Shown: positions 42,866 to 51,901, counted from the first letter of the stretch. The stretch is DNA of 64,000 bases from Robiginitalea sp. SC105 (GCF_014243345.1 NZ_JACLZF010000001.1:1662682-1726681); one strand, 5' to 3'. Numbers and translations are program-made. Notes: generated by a model from the letters alone, not told the origin.

Positions 42866-43483
42866 ATGCCTATGAAACTCGTATGTGTGGGGCGGAACTA
42901 CGCCGCCCATATCGAAGAACTCAAAAACCAGCGACCCGACTCCCCGGTCCTGTTCATCAAGCCGGATTCGGCCATCCTGCCGCGGGAACAGGATTTTTAC
43001 CTGCCCGACTTTTCGAAGGAAATCCACTATGAGCTCGAATTGCTGGTCCGCATCGACAAGGTGGGGAAGCACATTGCCCCCGAATTTGCCCACACCTATT
43101 ACAGCCAGTTGAGCGTTGGCCTCGATTTTACCGCACGCGACCTGCAGCAATCCCTCAAGGAACAAGGGCTCCCCTGGGAGAAGGCCAAGGGTTTTGACGG
43201 GTCGGCCGTGATCGGGGAATGGGTGCCCAAATCCCGATTTGAGGGCAGGGACCACCTGGAATTCACCCTGGAGCGCAACGGCGAAACGGTACAGCGGGGG
43301 GACACCCGGCACATGCTTTGGAAGACCGATGAACTGATCGCGTATATCTCCACTTTTTTCACCCTGAAGAAGGGGGACATTATCTTTACCGGGACCCCGG
43401 CAGGTGTTGGACAGGTGATGCCAAATGATTACCTTTCCGGCAAGTTGGAAGGGATGGAGCTTTTCTCCCTAAATGTGAAATAA
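42866..43483 (+). CDS. Fumarylacetoacetate hydrolase (FAH) family protein
   Basis: A 205-residue FAH-fold protein: KLVCVGRNYAAHIEEL, PVLFIKPDSAI, the metal-site glutamates in HYELELLVRID, GLDFTARDLQ, KGFDGSAVIGEW and GDIIFTGTPAGVGQV. Members hydrolyse or decarboxylate acylpyruvates (oxaloacetate decarboxylase, acylpyruvase). The start could be ATG 42866 or the ATG two codons later. It overlaps the Hpt gene by 1 nt (TAATG). Confidence 0.92.
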   Translation: MPMKLVCVGRNYAAHIEELKNQRPDSPVLFIKPDSAILPREQDFYLPDFSKEIHYELELLVRIDKVGKHIAPEFAHTYYSQLSVGLDFTARDLQQSLKEQGLPWEKAKGFDGSAVIGEWVPKSRFEGRDHLEFTLERNGETVQRGDTRHMLWKTDELIAYISTFFTLKKGDIIFTGTPAGVGQVMPNDYLSGKLEGMELFSLNVK

Positions 43484-43821
43484 TGATCTACAATCTCGAT
43501 AAAATCAATGAAATGGCCGAAGGCGATACAGATTTCGTGCTATCGGTAATTTCGGTTTTCCTGGAGGAGGTACCCGAAGACCTCCGCGAATTGGAGGCGG
43601 CGATCGGGGCCTCCAATTACGATCAGGTCTATAAGCTTGCCCATAAGATCAAGCCCAATGTGGACCTGCTGGGGATGGAACAGACCCGGGCCATTGCCCT
43701 TGAGATCGAAACCCTTGGAAAAAGCGAAGGGAACATGGCCACCATCCGGGACCGGTTCCCCGTCCTCAAACGGGATGTCGAACAGGTTATAGGTGAATTG
43801 CAGAAAGACTTCGATGTCTGA
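43483..43821 (+). CDS. Stand-alone Hpt (histidine phosphotransfer) domain protein
   Basis: A 112-residue four-helix protein with the Hpt phospho-acceptor motif AHKIKPNVDLLGM (His at about residue 52). It has no kinase or receiver domain and no sensor kinase is encoded nearby. It presumably relays phosphate between a hybrid kinase and a response regulator elsewhere in the genome. It is translationally coupled on both sides: 1-nt overlap with the FAH gene and 1-nt overlap with cinA (TGATG). Confidence 0.88.
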   Translation: MIYNLDKINEMAEGDTDFVLSVISVFLEEVPEDLRELEAAIGASNYDQVYKLAHKIKPNVDLLGMEQTRAIALEIETLGKSEGNMATIRDRFPVLKRDVEQVIGELQKDFDV

Positions 43822-45068
43822 TGTATGCTGAAATCCTGACCATAGGCGATGAGATACTCATCGGCCAAATCGTCGATACCAATTCTGCCTTCATCGCCTC
43901 CGAACTCCATAAGATCGGCGTATCGGTCTTCCAGATCACTTCCGTGCAGGACAACCGGGAGCACATACTCAAGGCCCTGGAAGAAGCGGAATCCCGCGCC
44001 GATATCGTCATTATGACGGGTGGGCTGGGCCCCACCAAGGACGATATTACTAAGCACACCCTCAGCGAATACCTCGGGGACGAGCTCCGGGAGGACCCCG
44101 AAGTCCTCCGGCACGTCGAAAACCTGTTCAACACCTACATTTCCACCCCCATCTCCGACCTGAACCGCAGGCAGGCCCTGGTTCCCTCGCGGGCCGAGGT
44201 CCTGCCCAATGCCCACGGGACGGCCCCGGGTATGTGGATGAAGGGCCGCAAGGGGATCCTGGTCTCCCTTCCGGGAGTCCCCTTTGAGATGAAGGCCCTG
44301 TTCTCCGACCATGTGGTCCCCCGAATCATCGCGGGTTTTGACCGCCCGGTGCTCATGCACCATACGCTGATCACCTATGGTCTGGGCGAAAGCGCAATCG
44401 CTGACCGGCTGGAAGCCTGGGAGGATGCGCTGCCGCCCCACATCCGCCTGGCCTACCTGCCCAACCTGGGCAAGGTGCGCCTCCGGGTATCCGCCAGGGG
44501 AAGGGACCTGAAAGCAGTGCAGGCCGAACTCGGCCGCTATGTGGGCGAACTCCGGGAACAGCTCAGGGATATCCTGTTCGGGGAGGAAGACGGGGAAACC
44601 CTGGAAGCCACCCTGGGAAAATTGTTTACTGCCCGGCAAGCCACCCTGGCAACTGCCGAAAGCTTTACGGGCGGTGCGATCGCCGCTCAGCTGACTTCGG
44701 TGCCGGGGGCATCTGCCTATTTCAGGGGCAGCGTAGTCAGCTACGCCACCTCGGTCAAGTCCGGGGTATTGGGTGTCCCGGAGGACCTCATCGATGCGCA
44801 TTCCGTGGTCAGCCGGGAGGTGGCCGCCGCCATGGCCGAAGGTGCAAGAAGGGTCCTGGGTGCGGATTTTGCCGTGGCCACTACGGGTAATGCCGGACCC
44901 GACAAAGGGGAGTCGGACGCACCTGTGGGCACAGTGGTCATCGCGGTTTCCGGCCCCGGCGGTACCCGGGCCGAGGAATTCACCATGGGCAACCACCGGG
45001 AGCGGATCGTCCGGAAGTCGGTCCACAAGGCCTTTGAAATGCTCCGGGAAGAAATCATAAAATTCTAA
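43821..45068 (+). CDS. cinA: CinA family protein (NMN deamidase / competence-damage)
   Basis: A 415-residue two-domain protein. The N-terminal MoaB/MogA-like COG1058 domain has ILTIGDEILIGQIVDTN and MTGGLGPTKDDITK; the C-terminal amidohydrolase domain (about 255-410) has TLATAESFTGGAIAAQLTSV, YFRGSVVSYATSVKSGVLGV and GNAGPDKG. CinA-type enzymes convert nicotinamide mononucleotide to nicotinate mononucleotide and clean up pyridine nucleotides. The length is standard and the start overlaps the Hpt stop. Confidence 0.95.
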   Translation: MYAEILTIGDEILIGQIVDTNSAFIASELHKIGVSVFQITSVQDNREHILKALEEAESRADIVIMTGGLGPTKDDITKHTLSEYLGDELREDPEVLRHVENLFNTYISTPISDLNRRQALVPSRAEVLPNAHGTAPGMWMKGRKGILVSLPGVPFEMKALFSDHVVPRIIAGFDRPVLMHHTLITYGLGESAIADRLEAWEDALPPHIRLAYLPNLGKVRLRVSARGRDLKAVQAELGRYVGELREQLRDILFGEEDGETLEATLGKLFTARQATLATAESFTGGAIAAQLTSVPGASAYFRGSVVSYATSVKSGVLGVPEDLIDAHSVVSREVAAAMAEGARRVLGADFAVATTGNAGPDKGESDAPVGTVVIAVSGPGGTRAEEFTMGNHRERIVRKSVHKAFEMLREEIIKF

Positions 45069-45076
45069 AAAAGAAG

Positions 45077-45108
45077 TTTGGGGGTACGCGAAAAATGCCG
45101 TAAATTTG
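45077..45108 (+). promoter_or_regulatory. Complete Bacteroidota promoter for the L28 operon
   Basis: -33 TTTG (45077-45080), 20-nt spacer, -7 TAAATTTG (45101-45108), 32 nt before the L28 ATG. Both elements and spacing fit the consensus for the Bacteroidota housekeeping sigma factor. Confidence 0.8.
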
Positions 45109-45140
45109 CAGCCTGTTTTGAACCAAGTAATTAAAGCACA

Positions 45141-45377
45141 ATGTCTAAAGTCTGCGAACTTACCGGTAAACGTGCCCAGTTTGGCAACAATGTATCGTTT
45201 TCGATCAACAAGACCCGCAGGAGATTCGATGTAAACCTCTCCAAGAAGCGTTTCTACATTCCGGAGGAAGATCGCTGGATCACCCTGAAGGTTTCGGCCC
45301 GGGCACTGAAAGCCATCAACCGGAAAGGGATTTCGGCTGTGCTGAAAGAGGCAAAACAGAAAGGAATCATCCAATAA
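45141..45377 (+). CDS. rpmB: 50S ribosomal protein L28
   Basis: A 78-residue L28: SKVCELTGKRAQFGNNVSFS, RRRFDVNLSKKRFYIPEE, ALKAINRKGI. Only one Cys is present, so this is the zinc-free (C-) form. First gene of the L28-L33-DUF4295 operon. Confidence 0.97.
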   Translation: MSKVCELTGKRAQFGNNVSFSINKTRRRFDVNLSKKRFYIPEEDRWITLKVSARALKAINRKGISAVLKEAKQKGIIQ

Positions 45378-45404
45378 GGTATCAGATACTAAAGCGTCAG
45401 CACC

Positions 45405-45587
45405 ATGGCTAAGAAAGGAAACAGAGTACAGGTGATCCTGGAGTGTACCGAGCACAAGGAGTCCGGAATGCCCGGAACCTCGCGTTATATCACGACCAAG
45501 AACAAGAAGAATACGCCAGACCGGCTGGAGTTGAAGAAATTCAACCCCATCCTGAAACGCATGACGGTTCATAAAGAGATAAAATAA
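45405..45587 (+). CDS. rpmG: 50S ribosomal protein L33
   Basis: A 60-residue L33: [37 protein letters not shown]. It has a single Cys instead of the two CxxC pairs of the zinc-ribbon form, hence the zinc-free type. It lies 27 nt after L28 and 6 nt before DUF4295. Confidence 0.97.
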   Translation: MAKKGNRVQVILECTEHKESGMPGTSRYITTKNKKNTPDRLELKKFNPILKRMTVHKEIK

Positions 45588-45593
45588 GGAATC

Positions 45594-45746
45594 ATGGCTA
45601 AGAAAACGGTAGCAACATTACAATCCTCCTCCAAACGGCTTACCAAAGCCATTAAAATGGTAAAATCCCCCAAAACCGGGGCCTATACCTTTGTAGAGGC
45701 GGTTATGCCCCCCGAAATGGTAAACGAGTGGCTCAACAGCAAGTAA
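45594..45746 (+). CDS. DUF4295 small basic protein
   Basis: A 50-residue Lys-rich protein (MAKKTVATLQSSSKRLTKAI, ..., MVNEWLNSK) of the DUF4295 family, which in Bacteroidota almost always follows L33. It is probably ribosome-associated; the function is unproven. It is too short for many ORF callers but clearly real from its conserved position and the terminator behind it. Confidence 0.92.
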   Translation: MAKKTVATLQSSSKRLTKAIKMVKSPKTGAYTFVEAVMPPEMVNEWLNSK

Positions 45747-45770
45747 GGGCCCTCCAGAGATAGCATTCAG

Positions 45771-45802
45771 ACCGCCTTCCATCAGGAAGGCGGTTTTTTT
45801 TT
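45771..45802 (+). terminator. Intrinsic terminator of the L28-L33-DUF4295 operon
   Basis: Perfect 10-bp stem ACCGCCTTCC-ATCA-GGAAGGCGGT followed by nine or more T, 25 nt after the DUF4295 stop. Confidence 0.93.
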
Positions 45803-45848
45803 ACCCCTGTGGCAACGGGTGGCTGCGCGGTCTGAATTGTTAAAACAC

Positions 45849-45856
45849 TATCTTTG
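45849..45856 (+). promoter_or_regulatory. -7 box TATCTTTG upstream of ftsY
   Basis: Exact TAnnTTTG match 18 nt before ATG 45875. Confidence 0.5.
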
Positions 45857-45874
45857 CAATTCACCACCAAACCC

Positions 45875-46837
45875 ATGAGTTTATTCAAGAAAATCTTTTC
45901 CTCCGAAAAGAAGGAGACCCTCGATAAGGGGCTCGAAAAATCCAAGACCAGTTTTTTCTCCAAGCTTGGCAAGGCCGTGGTTGGTAAATCCCGGGTGGAT
46001 GACGAGGTGCTCGACAACCTGGAGGAGGTGCTGGTCACCTCGGATGTAGGCGTAGACACCACTTTGAAGATTATCGGGCGGATTGAGGAACGGGTCGCCC
46101 GCGACAAATATGTGGGAACGGACGAACTCGACCGGATCCTGCGCGAGGAAATCATGGCCCTGCTGGCCCAGACCCATACTGGGGAAGCGACCGAAATCAC
46201 CCTGCCCGAGGTGGCGGGGCCCTATGTGATCATGGTGGTTGGCGTTAATGGGGTTGGCAAGACCACCACCATCGGCAAGTTGGCACACCAACTCCGGAAA
46301 CAGGGAAAGAAAGTAGTGCTGGGGGCCGCGGATACCTTCCGGGCCGCAGCCATCGAACAACTTGAAATCTGGGCAGACCGCGTAGGGGTACCCCTGGTGA
46401 AGCAGCGGATGGGCAGCGATCCGGCTTCAGTAGCCTTTGATACCCTGAGTTCAGCGGTTAACCAGCAGGCAGACGTGGTATTGATCGACACGGCCGGGAG
46501 GCTGCACAACAAGGTCAACCTGATGAATGAGCTTACCAAGGTGCGGCGGGTGATGCAGAAGGTGATCCCGGATGCCCCCCACGAAGTGCTGCTGGTCCTC
46601 GACGGATCCACCGGGCAGAATGCCTTTGAGCAGGCCAAACAATTTACCCGTGCCACAGAGGTCAACTCCCTGGCAGTCACCAAACTCGACGGCACTGCCA
46701 AGGGGGGCGTGGTCATAGGCATTTCGGACCAATTCGGTATCCCGGTCAAATACATAGGGGTAGGCGAGGGGGTCGAAGACCTGCAGGTATTCAACAAATA
46801 CGAATTTGTGGACTCCTTTTTCAACCTTAAGTCTTGA
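45875..46837 (+). CDS. ftsY: Signal recognition particle receptor FtsY
   Basis: A 320-residue SRP receptor GTPase directing membrane protein insertion. The NG domain fills the protein: helical N part (LEEVLVTSDVGVDTTL), P-loop VGVNGVGKTTTIGKLA, ADTFRAAAIEQL, IDTAGRLHNK, TKLDGTAKGGV and GVGEGVEDLQVF. The acidic A domain is nearly absent, as usual in Bacteroidota. ATG 45875 (MSLFKKIFSSEKKE) is preferred over TTG 45854, which lies in the promoter. Overlaps the next gene by 4 nt. Confidence 0.97.
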   Translation: MSLFKKIFSSEKKETLDKGLEKSKTSFFSKLGKAVVGKSRVDDEVLDNLEEVLVTSDVGVDTTLKIIGRIEERVARDKYVGTDELDRILREEIMALLAQTHTGEATEITLPEVAGPYVIMVVGVNGVGKTTTIGKLAHQLRKQGKKVVLGAADTFRAAAIEQLEIWADRVGVPLVKQRMGSDPASVAFDTLSSAVNQQADVVLIDTAGRLHNKVNLMNELTKVRRVMQKVIPDAPHEVLLVLDGSTGQNAFEQAKQFTRATEVNSLAVTKLDGTAKGGVVIGISDQFGIPVKYIGVGEGVEDLQVFNKYEFVDSFFNLKS

Positions 46838-47709
46838 AATACATTTTCCTGATAGGTTTTTTCCTGCTGGCCCCCCGCGGCCAGGCACAGCTGCGGCATC
46901 CCAAAGCCAGCCCGGCACAGGAAATACGGCAGGAGGTAGGCCTTTGCAACATCGGGGTTTCCTATTCCAGGCCGGCAGTACGCGGCCGGAAGATCTTCGG
47001 TGACCTGGTGCCCTACGGACGCATCTGGCGGGTAGGGGCCAATGAGTCCACCAAAATACGGCTGAGCTGCCCGGTAAGGGTGGGACCCCATGAGGTGCCG
47101 GCCGGGACGTATGCTTTGTATGCATTCCCGGAAGAAACCCGGTGGGAAATCGTATTCCACAGGGACACCACGCACTGGGGGGACGGCCGGGACGCCTTTG
47201 ATCCTGCGGAAGATCTGTTTCGGTACCCCGTATCTCCGGAAATAGTCGCCGGGTCCCGTGAAAATTTTGAAATAAGCTTTGACAGCATCCGTCACGACGG
47301 GGCACAGATGATCTGGAGATGGGACCATGTACAGGTCCGTATCCCAATCTCCCTGGACACCCATAGCGCCATGGAGGCCGAAATCCGGCAGGCCCTGGAT
47401 GCGGATCCCTCCGCACAATCCTACTATGAGGCCGCCCGGTACCTTCAGGAAACGGGAAGGGAGCCCGAACGCGCCCTGGCCTATGTGGACAAGGCGCTTG
47501 AGCTTGGCGGGCATACCTATTACTTCCACCGGGTGCGCTCCCTGATCCTGGCCGACCTGGGTGCATTGGGCGAAGCGGTCCGGGAAGCGGAATGGTCCCG
47601 GGATCTGGCTGGAGCCGAGGGAAAGGACGAGTTCGTCCGGATGAACACCAAAAATATCAGACGATGGAAAAAACAACTTGCTTCCGAAGGTTCAAAGCAT
47701 TCACCCTGA
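46834..47709 (+). CDS. DUF2911 family secreted protein
   Basis: A 291-residue exported protein. The start is TTG 46834 overlapping the ftsY stop (TTGA), giving a good signal peptide (KYIFLIGFFLLAPRGQAQ). Residues about 25-180 form the DUF2911 domain (ASPAQEIRQEVGLCNIGVSYSRPAVRGRKIFG, GRIWRVGANESTKI, VPAGTYALYAF); the C-terminal part resembles TPR helices. Unknown function. The downstream amidase gene starts inside its last 46 nt. Confidence 0.9.
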   Translation: MKYIFLIGFFLLAPRGQAQLRHPKASPAQEIRQEVGLCNIGVSYSRPAVRGRKIFGDLVPYGRIWRVGANESTKIRLSCPVRVGPHEVPAGTYALYAFPEETRWEIVFHRDTTHWGDGRDAFDPAEDLFRYPVSPEIVAGSRENFEISFDSIRHDGAQMIWRWDHVQVRIPISLDTHSAMEAEIRQALDADPSAQSYYEAARYLQETGREPERALAYVDKALELGGHTYYFHRVRSLILADLGALGEAVREAEWSRDLAGAEGKDEFVRMNTKNIRRWKKQLASEGSKHSP

Positions 47710-49385
47710 CCGGTATGGCCCTGCTGTGGGTCATGGCCTGCGGGGAAAGTGGCCCGACTCGCGGAAACCGTCCTGTAGATGTGCCCGAAACCGTTTGGCA
47801 ACCCTACGATGATTCTGCAGAAGTGGCTGCGAATGCGGATCACGAAAACCCCCGAATGCGCTATAAACTGATTCAGTCGCAGGTAACCGACAAAAACGAT
47901 ATCTTCAAGCCCCTATACGGCGAGGCGATGTCCCTGGACCCGGACCGGTACGCCGAGTTGCGGGAATTGGTACTGGGCCATACCATACCGGAAGTGCAGC
48001 AGCAAATCCGGCATGGGGCCCTGAGTTACGAAGAGCTCACCCGTTTTTTCCTCTACCGCATCTATACCTACGAGCTCCCGAATGGCAGCACCCTCAACAC
48101 CGTACTGGCGATTAACCCGGATGTCCTGGAAGAGGCCCGGGAAAGGGATGAGGTGCAGCGGCTGCTGCCCGATGGGCACCGGCATCCCGTGTTCGGTATG
48201 CCGGTGCTGCTCAAGGACAATATCGATACGGAGAACATGCCGACCACGGCCGGTGCCGTGGCCCTGAAAGACAACCGGACCGGGGATGCATTTATCGTAA
48301 ACCAGCTGCAAAGGAATGGCGCCCTGATCCTCGGGAAGGTAAACCTGAGCGAATGGGCCTATTATTTCTGCGGGGGTTGTCCCGTGGGCTACAGCGCGGT
48401 GGGCGGCCAGACCCTGAACCCTTACGGGAGGAGGGTTTTTGAGACCGGCGGGTCCAGTTCGGGCAGCGGTACCTCGGTAGCTGCGGGATACGCCATGGGG
48501 GCCGTGGGGACGGAGACCTCCGGTTCCATCCTGTCCCCCTCGGGCCAGAATTCCGTGGTGGGGCTCAAACCCACCGTCGGGGTGTTGAGCCGGACGGGGA
48601 TCGTCCCCATTTCGTCTACCCTCGACACCCCGGGTCCGATGGCCCGGACGATTACGGATGCAGCCATCCTGCTGGATGCCATGATAGGCCAGGACTATGA
48701 GGATCCGGCGTCCCGCGGGGTCCCCAGCCTGTTCGAAGGGGCGGGAGTACAGGTTGCAGACCTGAGAGGGAAGCGCCTGGGCGTATTCAGCAGCCTGCTG
48801 GATTCGGATTCCCTCTATCGGAAGGCCGTCATACGCCTGCGTGATGCCGGGGCGTTCATTATCCCTATCGACCCCCCTGAAACCGACCTCGATGGATTTA
48901 CCCAGCTGCTCAACGGGGACATGCGGCGCGACCTGCCTGCCTACCTGGACACCCGGGTCCTCGACCGGGACGCCGTACCCGTGGCGGATGTAGGGGAGGT
49001 GGTGGCCTTCAACCGGAAAGACAGCCTGATCCGGGCACCTTACGGGCAGGCCCGGCTCGAAGGCATCCTGGAAGATACGACCACGGAAGAGGCATTCGTG
49101 GCGCTCAGGGAACGCCTGCTCGAGGCCGGCCGCAACTTTTTTGCGACGCCCTGGAAGGAACACCGCCTCGATGCCGTCCTTTCGGTGAACAACCGCCACG
49201 CCGGATATGCAGCCCTGGCGCGGTACCCTGCACTCTGCGTGCCCATGGGCTACCGGGCTGATGGGGAACCCGCCGGGCTCACCTTTATTGGGATGGTTTA
49301 TCGGGAAAAACCCCTGCTGGAACTGGGATTGGCTTTTGAACAGCTGGTGCCTGCGCGGGAAATGCCGCCTGCCTATACCGAGTAA
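47664..49385 (+). CDS. Amidase-signature family lipoprotein
   Basis: A 573-residue exported lipoprotein (lipobox VMACGE, Cys about 29) with an amidase signature domain. Catalytic Lys lies in VLLKDNID (about 183), cis-Ser and nucleophile Ser in GGSSSGSGTSVAAGYAMGA (about 264-285) with GTETSGSILSPSG. It is similar to secreted amidases of the GatA/fatty-acid-amide-hydrolase fold; the substrate is unknown. ATG 47664 overlaps the DUF2911 gene by 46 nt. Confidence 0.92.
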   Translation: MEKTTCFRRFKAFTLTGMALLWVMACGESGPTRGNRPVDVPETVWQPYDDSAEVAANADHENPRMRYKLIQSQVTDKNDIFKPLYGEAMSLDPDRYAELRELVLGHTIPEVQQQIRHGALSYEELTRFFLYRIYTYELPNGSTLNTVLAINPDVLEEARERDEVQRLLPDGHRHPVFGMPVLLKDNIDTENMPTTAGAVALKDNRTGDAFIVNQLQRNGALILGKVNLSEWAYYFCGGCPVGYSAVGGQTLNPYGRRVFETGGSSSGSGTSVAAGYAMGAVGTETSGSILSPSGQNSVVGLKPTVGVLSRTGIVPISSTLDTPGPMARTITDAAILLDAMIGQDYEDPASRGVPSLFEGAGVQVADLRGKRLGVFSSLLDSDSLYRKAVIRLRDAGAFIIPIDPPETDLDGFTQLLNGDMRRDLPAYLDTRVLDRDAVPVADVGEVVAFNRKDSLIRAPYGQARLEGILEDTTTEEAFVALRERLLEAGRNFFATPWKEHRLDAVLSVNNRHAGYAALARYPALCVPMGYRADGEPAGLTFIGMVYREKPLLELGLAFEQLVPAREMPPAYTE

Positions 49386-49388
49386 CTC

Positions 49389-50501
49389 TTAAAGTTTCAT
49401 GTAATCCGAGAGGAGTTCCCAGAGCGTATTGTCAAAGCTGGAGGGCCCTGCCCGGTTTTCCCCGGCATCCTGTCCCATCCGGATGACCACCAGGTCCAGG
49501 GAAGGCACGACGTAGAGCTTCTGGTCATTCTTGCCCAGACCGGCCACCAGGTCGGGCGGGGCTTCCGGGACCAGGGACCCTGGGAAGACCACCTGAGAGC
49601 CGGGAAGCATGAAACTTCCCCGGCCGTTGAGCCACCACAGGTATCCATAGGAGGCGTTCAGCGATTGGGAAGGGGCCAGCATATCCTCCAGATAGCCGGA
49701 ATCACCGAGTATCGCCTCCCCGTTCCAGCTGCCGCGCCTAAGGACAAGCAATCCAAAACGCGCCATACTGCGGGCCGTGCTGAAATAGACATTATTGCTG
49801 CCATTGGTGCTGAACCAGAGCCCGTCCATCCCAATGCGGTTGCGCAGCCGGCTGTTGAAGTAGGTTGCAAAGTTTTCCGATGCCGCCTGGGCCACAACGG
49901 ATTGCAGCAGCGTATAGGGGCCATTGTGGTAAGCCCACCGCTGCCCGGCATCGGACATATACTGCAGGCAGCCCGGGGCCACGCAATCAAAGGCCAGGTC
50001 GTTGAGCCCTGTGGTCATCCGGAGCTGGTCACCTATAGTGATCAGGGCTTCCTTTTCGGCCGGGGCTGAGGTCCATCCCGTTCCCAGGTACCCGGAAGTG
50101 GCATCACTGAGCTCGAGCAAGCCCTCTTCCCGGGCGAGCCCCACCGTGAAGGCGGTCAGGGTTTTGCCCGCCGAGGCCCAGTACCACAGGCTGTCCCGGG
50201 TAAAGGAACCAAAGTAGGTTTCCTTGGCGATCCGGCCCCCCTTGAGGATGATCAGGGCCTTGGTGCCCTTGGAATCCAGGTAGGTGTCCAGACCGGCTTC
50301 GGCTTCGGCGTCCCAGCCCAGCGCAGAAGGATCCACAGTTTCCCATGGGGCAAAGGCCGTGGGTTCCGGGAAATACAAACCGGTTTCCGGCGGCAATTCC
50401 GTGTCGACGGGTTCTGTATCCCCCGAGCACCCGGTAAGGCCTGTAAGGGCGGCCAGGGCGATCCACAGCCCGAAACGCAATCTTTTTGCGGTCTGGTACA
50501 T
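49389..50501 (-). CDS. Serine beta-lactamase-like hydrolase (lipoprotein)
   Basis: A 370-residue exported lipoprotein (lipobox LTGCSG) of the class C beta-lactamase/esterase fold. The SxxK nucleophile is WASAGKTLTAF (about 110), the YxN element is WAYHNGPYTLL, and the third motif lies in the C-terminal part. Such Bacteroidota proteins are usually esterases or D-amino peptidases, not true beta-lactamases. ATG 50501 (MYQTAKRLRFGL) starts the signal sequence; the longer frame to 50648 runs into the rimO promoter. The stop is 3 nt from the convergent amidase stop. Confidence 0.9.
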   Translation of the reverse strand: MYQTAKRLRFGLWIALAALTGLTGCSGDTEPVDTELPPETGLYFPEPTAFAPWETVDPSALGWDAEAEAGLDTYLDSKGTKALIILKGGRIAKETYFGSFTRDSLWYWASAGKTLTAFTVGLAREEGLLELSDATSGYLGTGWTSAPAEKEALITIGDQLRMTTGLNDLAFDCVAPGCLQYMSDAGQRWAYHNGPYTLLQSVVAQAASENFATYFNSRLRNRIGMDGLWFSTNGSNNVYFSTARSMARFGLLVLRRGSWNGEAILGDSGYLEDMLAPSQSLNASYGYLWWLNGRGSFMLPGSQVVFPGSLVPEAPPDLVAGLGKNDQKLYVVPSLDLVVIRMGQDAGENRAGPSSFDNTLWELLSDYMKL

Positions 50502-50564
50502 AATTAAATAACGAATTCCGCACCCTTTTCGTCTCTGCACTGCCCAACTTAGCCCCCCAGTTCG

Positions 50565-50572
50565 TACTTTTG
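50565..50572 (+). promoter_or_regulatory. -7 box TACTTTTG upstream of rimO
   Basis: Exact TAnnTTTG match 17 nt before ATG 50590. Confidence 0.55.
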
Positions 50573-50589
50573 CGCCCCAATTGTGTGGT

Positions 50590-51894
50590 ATGCGAACGAA
50601 GACGCTTAAAAAGAACCGGATCAACGTGGTGACCCTGGGCTGCTCCAAGAACCTCTATGATTCCGAGGTGCTCATGGGGCAGCTCAAGGCATCCGACAAG
50701 GAGGTGGTCCATGAGCAGGATGGCAATATCGTCGTGATCAACACCTGTGGTTTTATCGCCAATGCCAAGGAAGAGAGCGTAAACACCATTCTGGAATTCG
50801 TCCGGCAAAAGGAGGCGGGGCTCGTGGAGAAGGTATTTGTCACCGGCTGTCTGAGCGAGCGTTACAAACCGGACCTGGAGAAGGAGATCCCCGATGTGGA
50901 TGCCTATTTTGGCACCCGCGACCTCCCCCGCCTGCTCAAGGCGCTGGGGGCAGACTACCGCCATGAACTGGTGGGGGAACGCCTGACGACCACCCCGGCC
51001 AATTACGCCTACCTGAAGATTGCCGAGGGCTGCGACCGGCCCTGTTCCTTCTGCGCCATCCCCCTCATGCGGGGAGGGCACCGCAGCCAACCGATCGAAG
51101 ACCTGGTACGGGAAGCCGAAAACCTGGCGGCCAAGGGGGTGAAGGAACTCATACTCATCGCCCAGGACCTTACCTACTATGGCCTGGACCTGTATAAAAG
51201 AAGGGCATTGGCAGACTTGCTGCGCGCGCTGGCCGGCGTTGCGGGCATCGAGTGGATCCGGCTGCACTACGCCTTCCCCACAGGTTTTCCCACCGATGTG
51301 CTCCAGGTGATGCGCGAAGAACCCAGGATCTGCAAGTATATCGATATCCCGTTGCAGCATATCTCCGACCCCATCCTGAAAAGTATGCGCAGGGGGACCA
51401 CCCGGGAAAAGACTACCCGTTTGCTGGAGACCTTCCGGAAGGAAGTCCCGGGAATGGCAATCCGGACCACGTTGATCGTCGGATATCCCGGGGAAACTGA
51501 TGCGGATTTCCAGGTATTGAAGGACTGGGTCAGGGAAACCCGGTTCGAGCGGCTGGGCTGTTTTACCTATTCCCACGAGGAAAACACGCATGCCTACCAC
51601 CTGGAGGATGATGTGCCGGAGGCCACCAAGCAGGCCCGCGCGTCTGAAATCATGGAACTGCAGGCGCAGATTTCATGGGAACTCAACCAGGAGAAGGTCG
51701 GGAAGACCTTCCGCTGCATGATAGACAGGAAAGAGGAGGGGTTTTTCATTGGCCGTACCGAATTCGATTCTCCGGATGTGGATAATGAAGTCCGGGTGGA
51801 TGCCAGCAAATACTATCTAAGGGTCGGGGATTTTGAGGATATCCGCATTACCGAGGGCGGGGATTTTGATTTGTACGGCGAACCGGCCAACTGA
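50590..51894 (+). CDS. rimO: Ribosomal protein S12 methylthiotransferase RimO
   Basis: A 434-residue radical-SAM enzyme that methylthiolates an Asp of ribosomal protein S12. The UPF0004 domain holds the auxiliary cluster cysteines (VTLGCSKN, Cys18; INTCGF; TGCLSERY), the radical SAM motif is CDRPCSFC (about 151-158), and a C-terminal TRAM-like domain follows. AIPLMRGGHRSQPIEDL is RimO-type rather than MiaB-type. ATG 50590 is used; the TTG 9 nt earlier is less likely. Confidence 0.95.
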   Translation: MRTKTLKKNRINVVTLGCSKNLYDSEVLMGQLKASDKEVVHEQDGNIVVINTCGFIANAKEESVNTILEFVRQKEAGLVEKVFVTGCLSERYKPDLEKEIPDVDAYFGTRDLPRLLKALGADYRHELVGERLTTTPANYAYLKIAEGCDRPCSFCAIPLMRGGHRSQPIEDLVREAENLAAKGVKELILIAQDLTYYGLDLYKRRALADLLRALAGVAGIEWIRLHYAFPTGFPTDVLQVMREEPRICKYIDIPLQHISDPILKSMRRGTTREKTTRLLETFRKEVPGMAIRTTLIVGYPGETDADFQVLKDWVRETRFERLGCFTYSHEENTHAYHLEDDVPEATKQARASEIMELQAQISWELNQEKVGKTFRCMIDRKEEGFFIGRTEFDSPDVDNEVRVDASKYYLRVGDFEDIRITEGGDFDLYGEPAN

Positions 51895-51901
51895 GGCGTT
51901 C

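Noticed and set aside
42866-45068. FAH-Hpt-cinA as a complete two-component system
   Set aside because: There is no kinase and no receiver domain; only the phosphotransfer protein is present.
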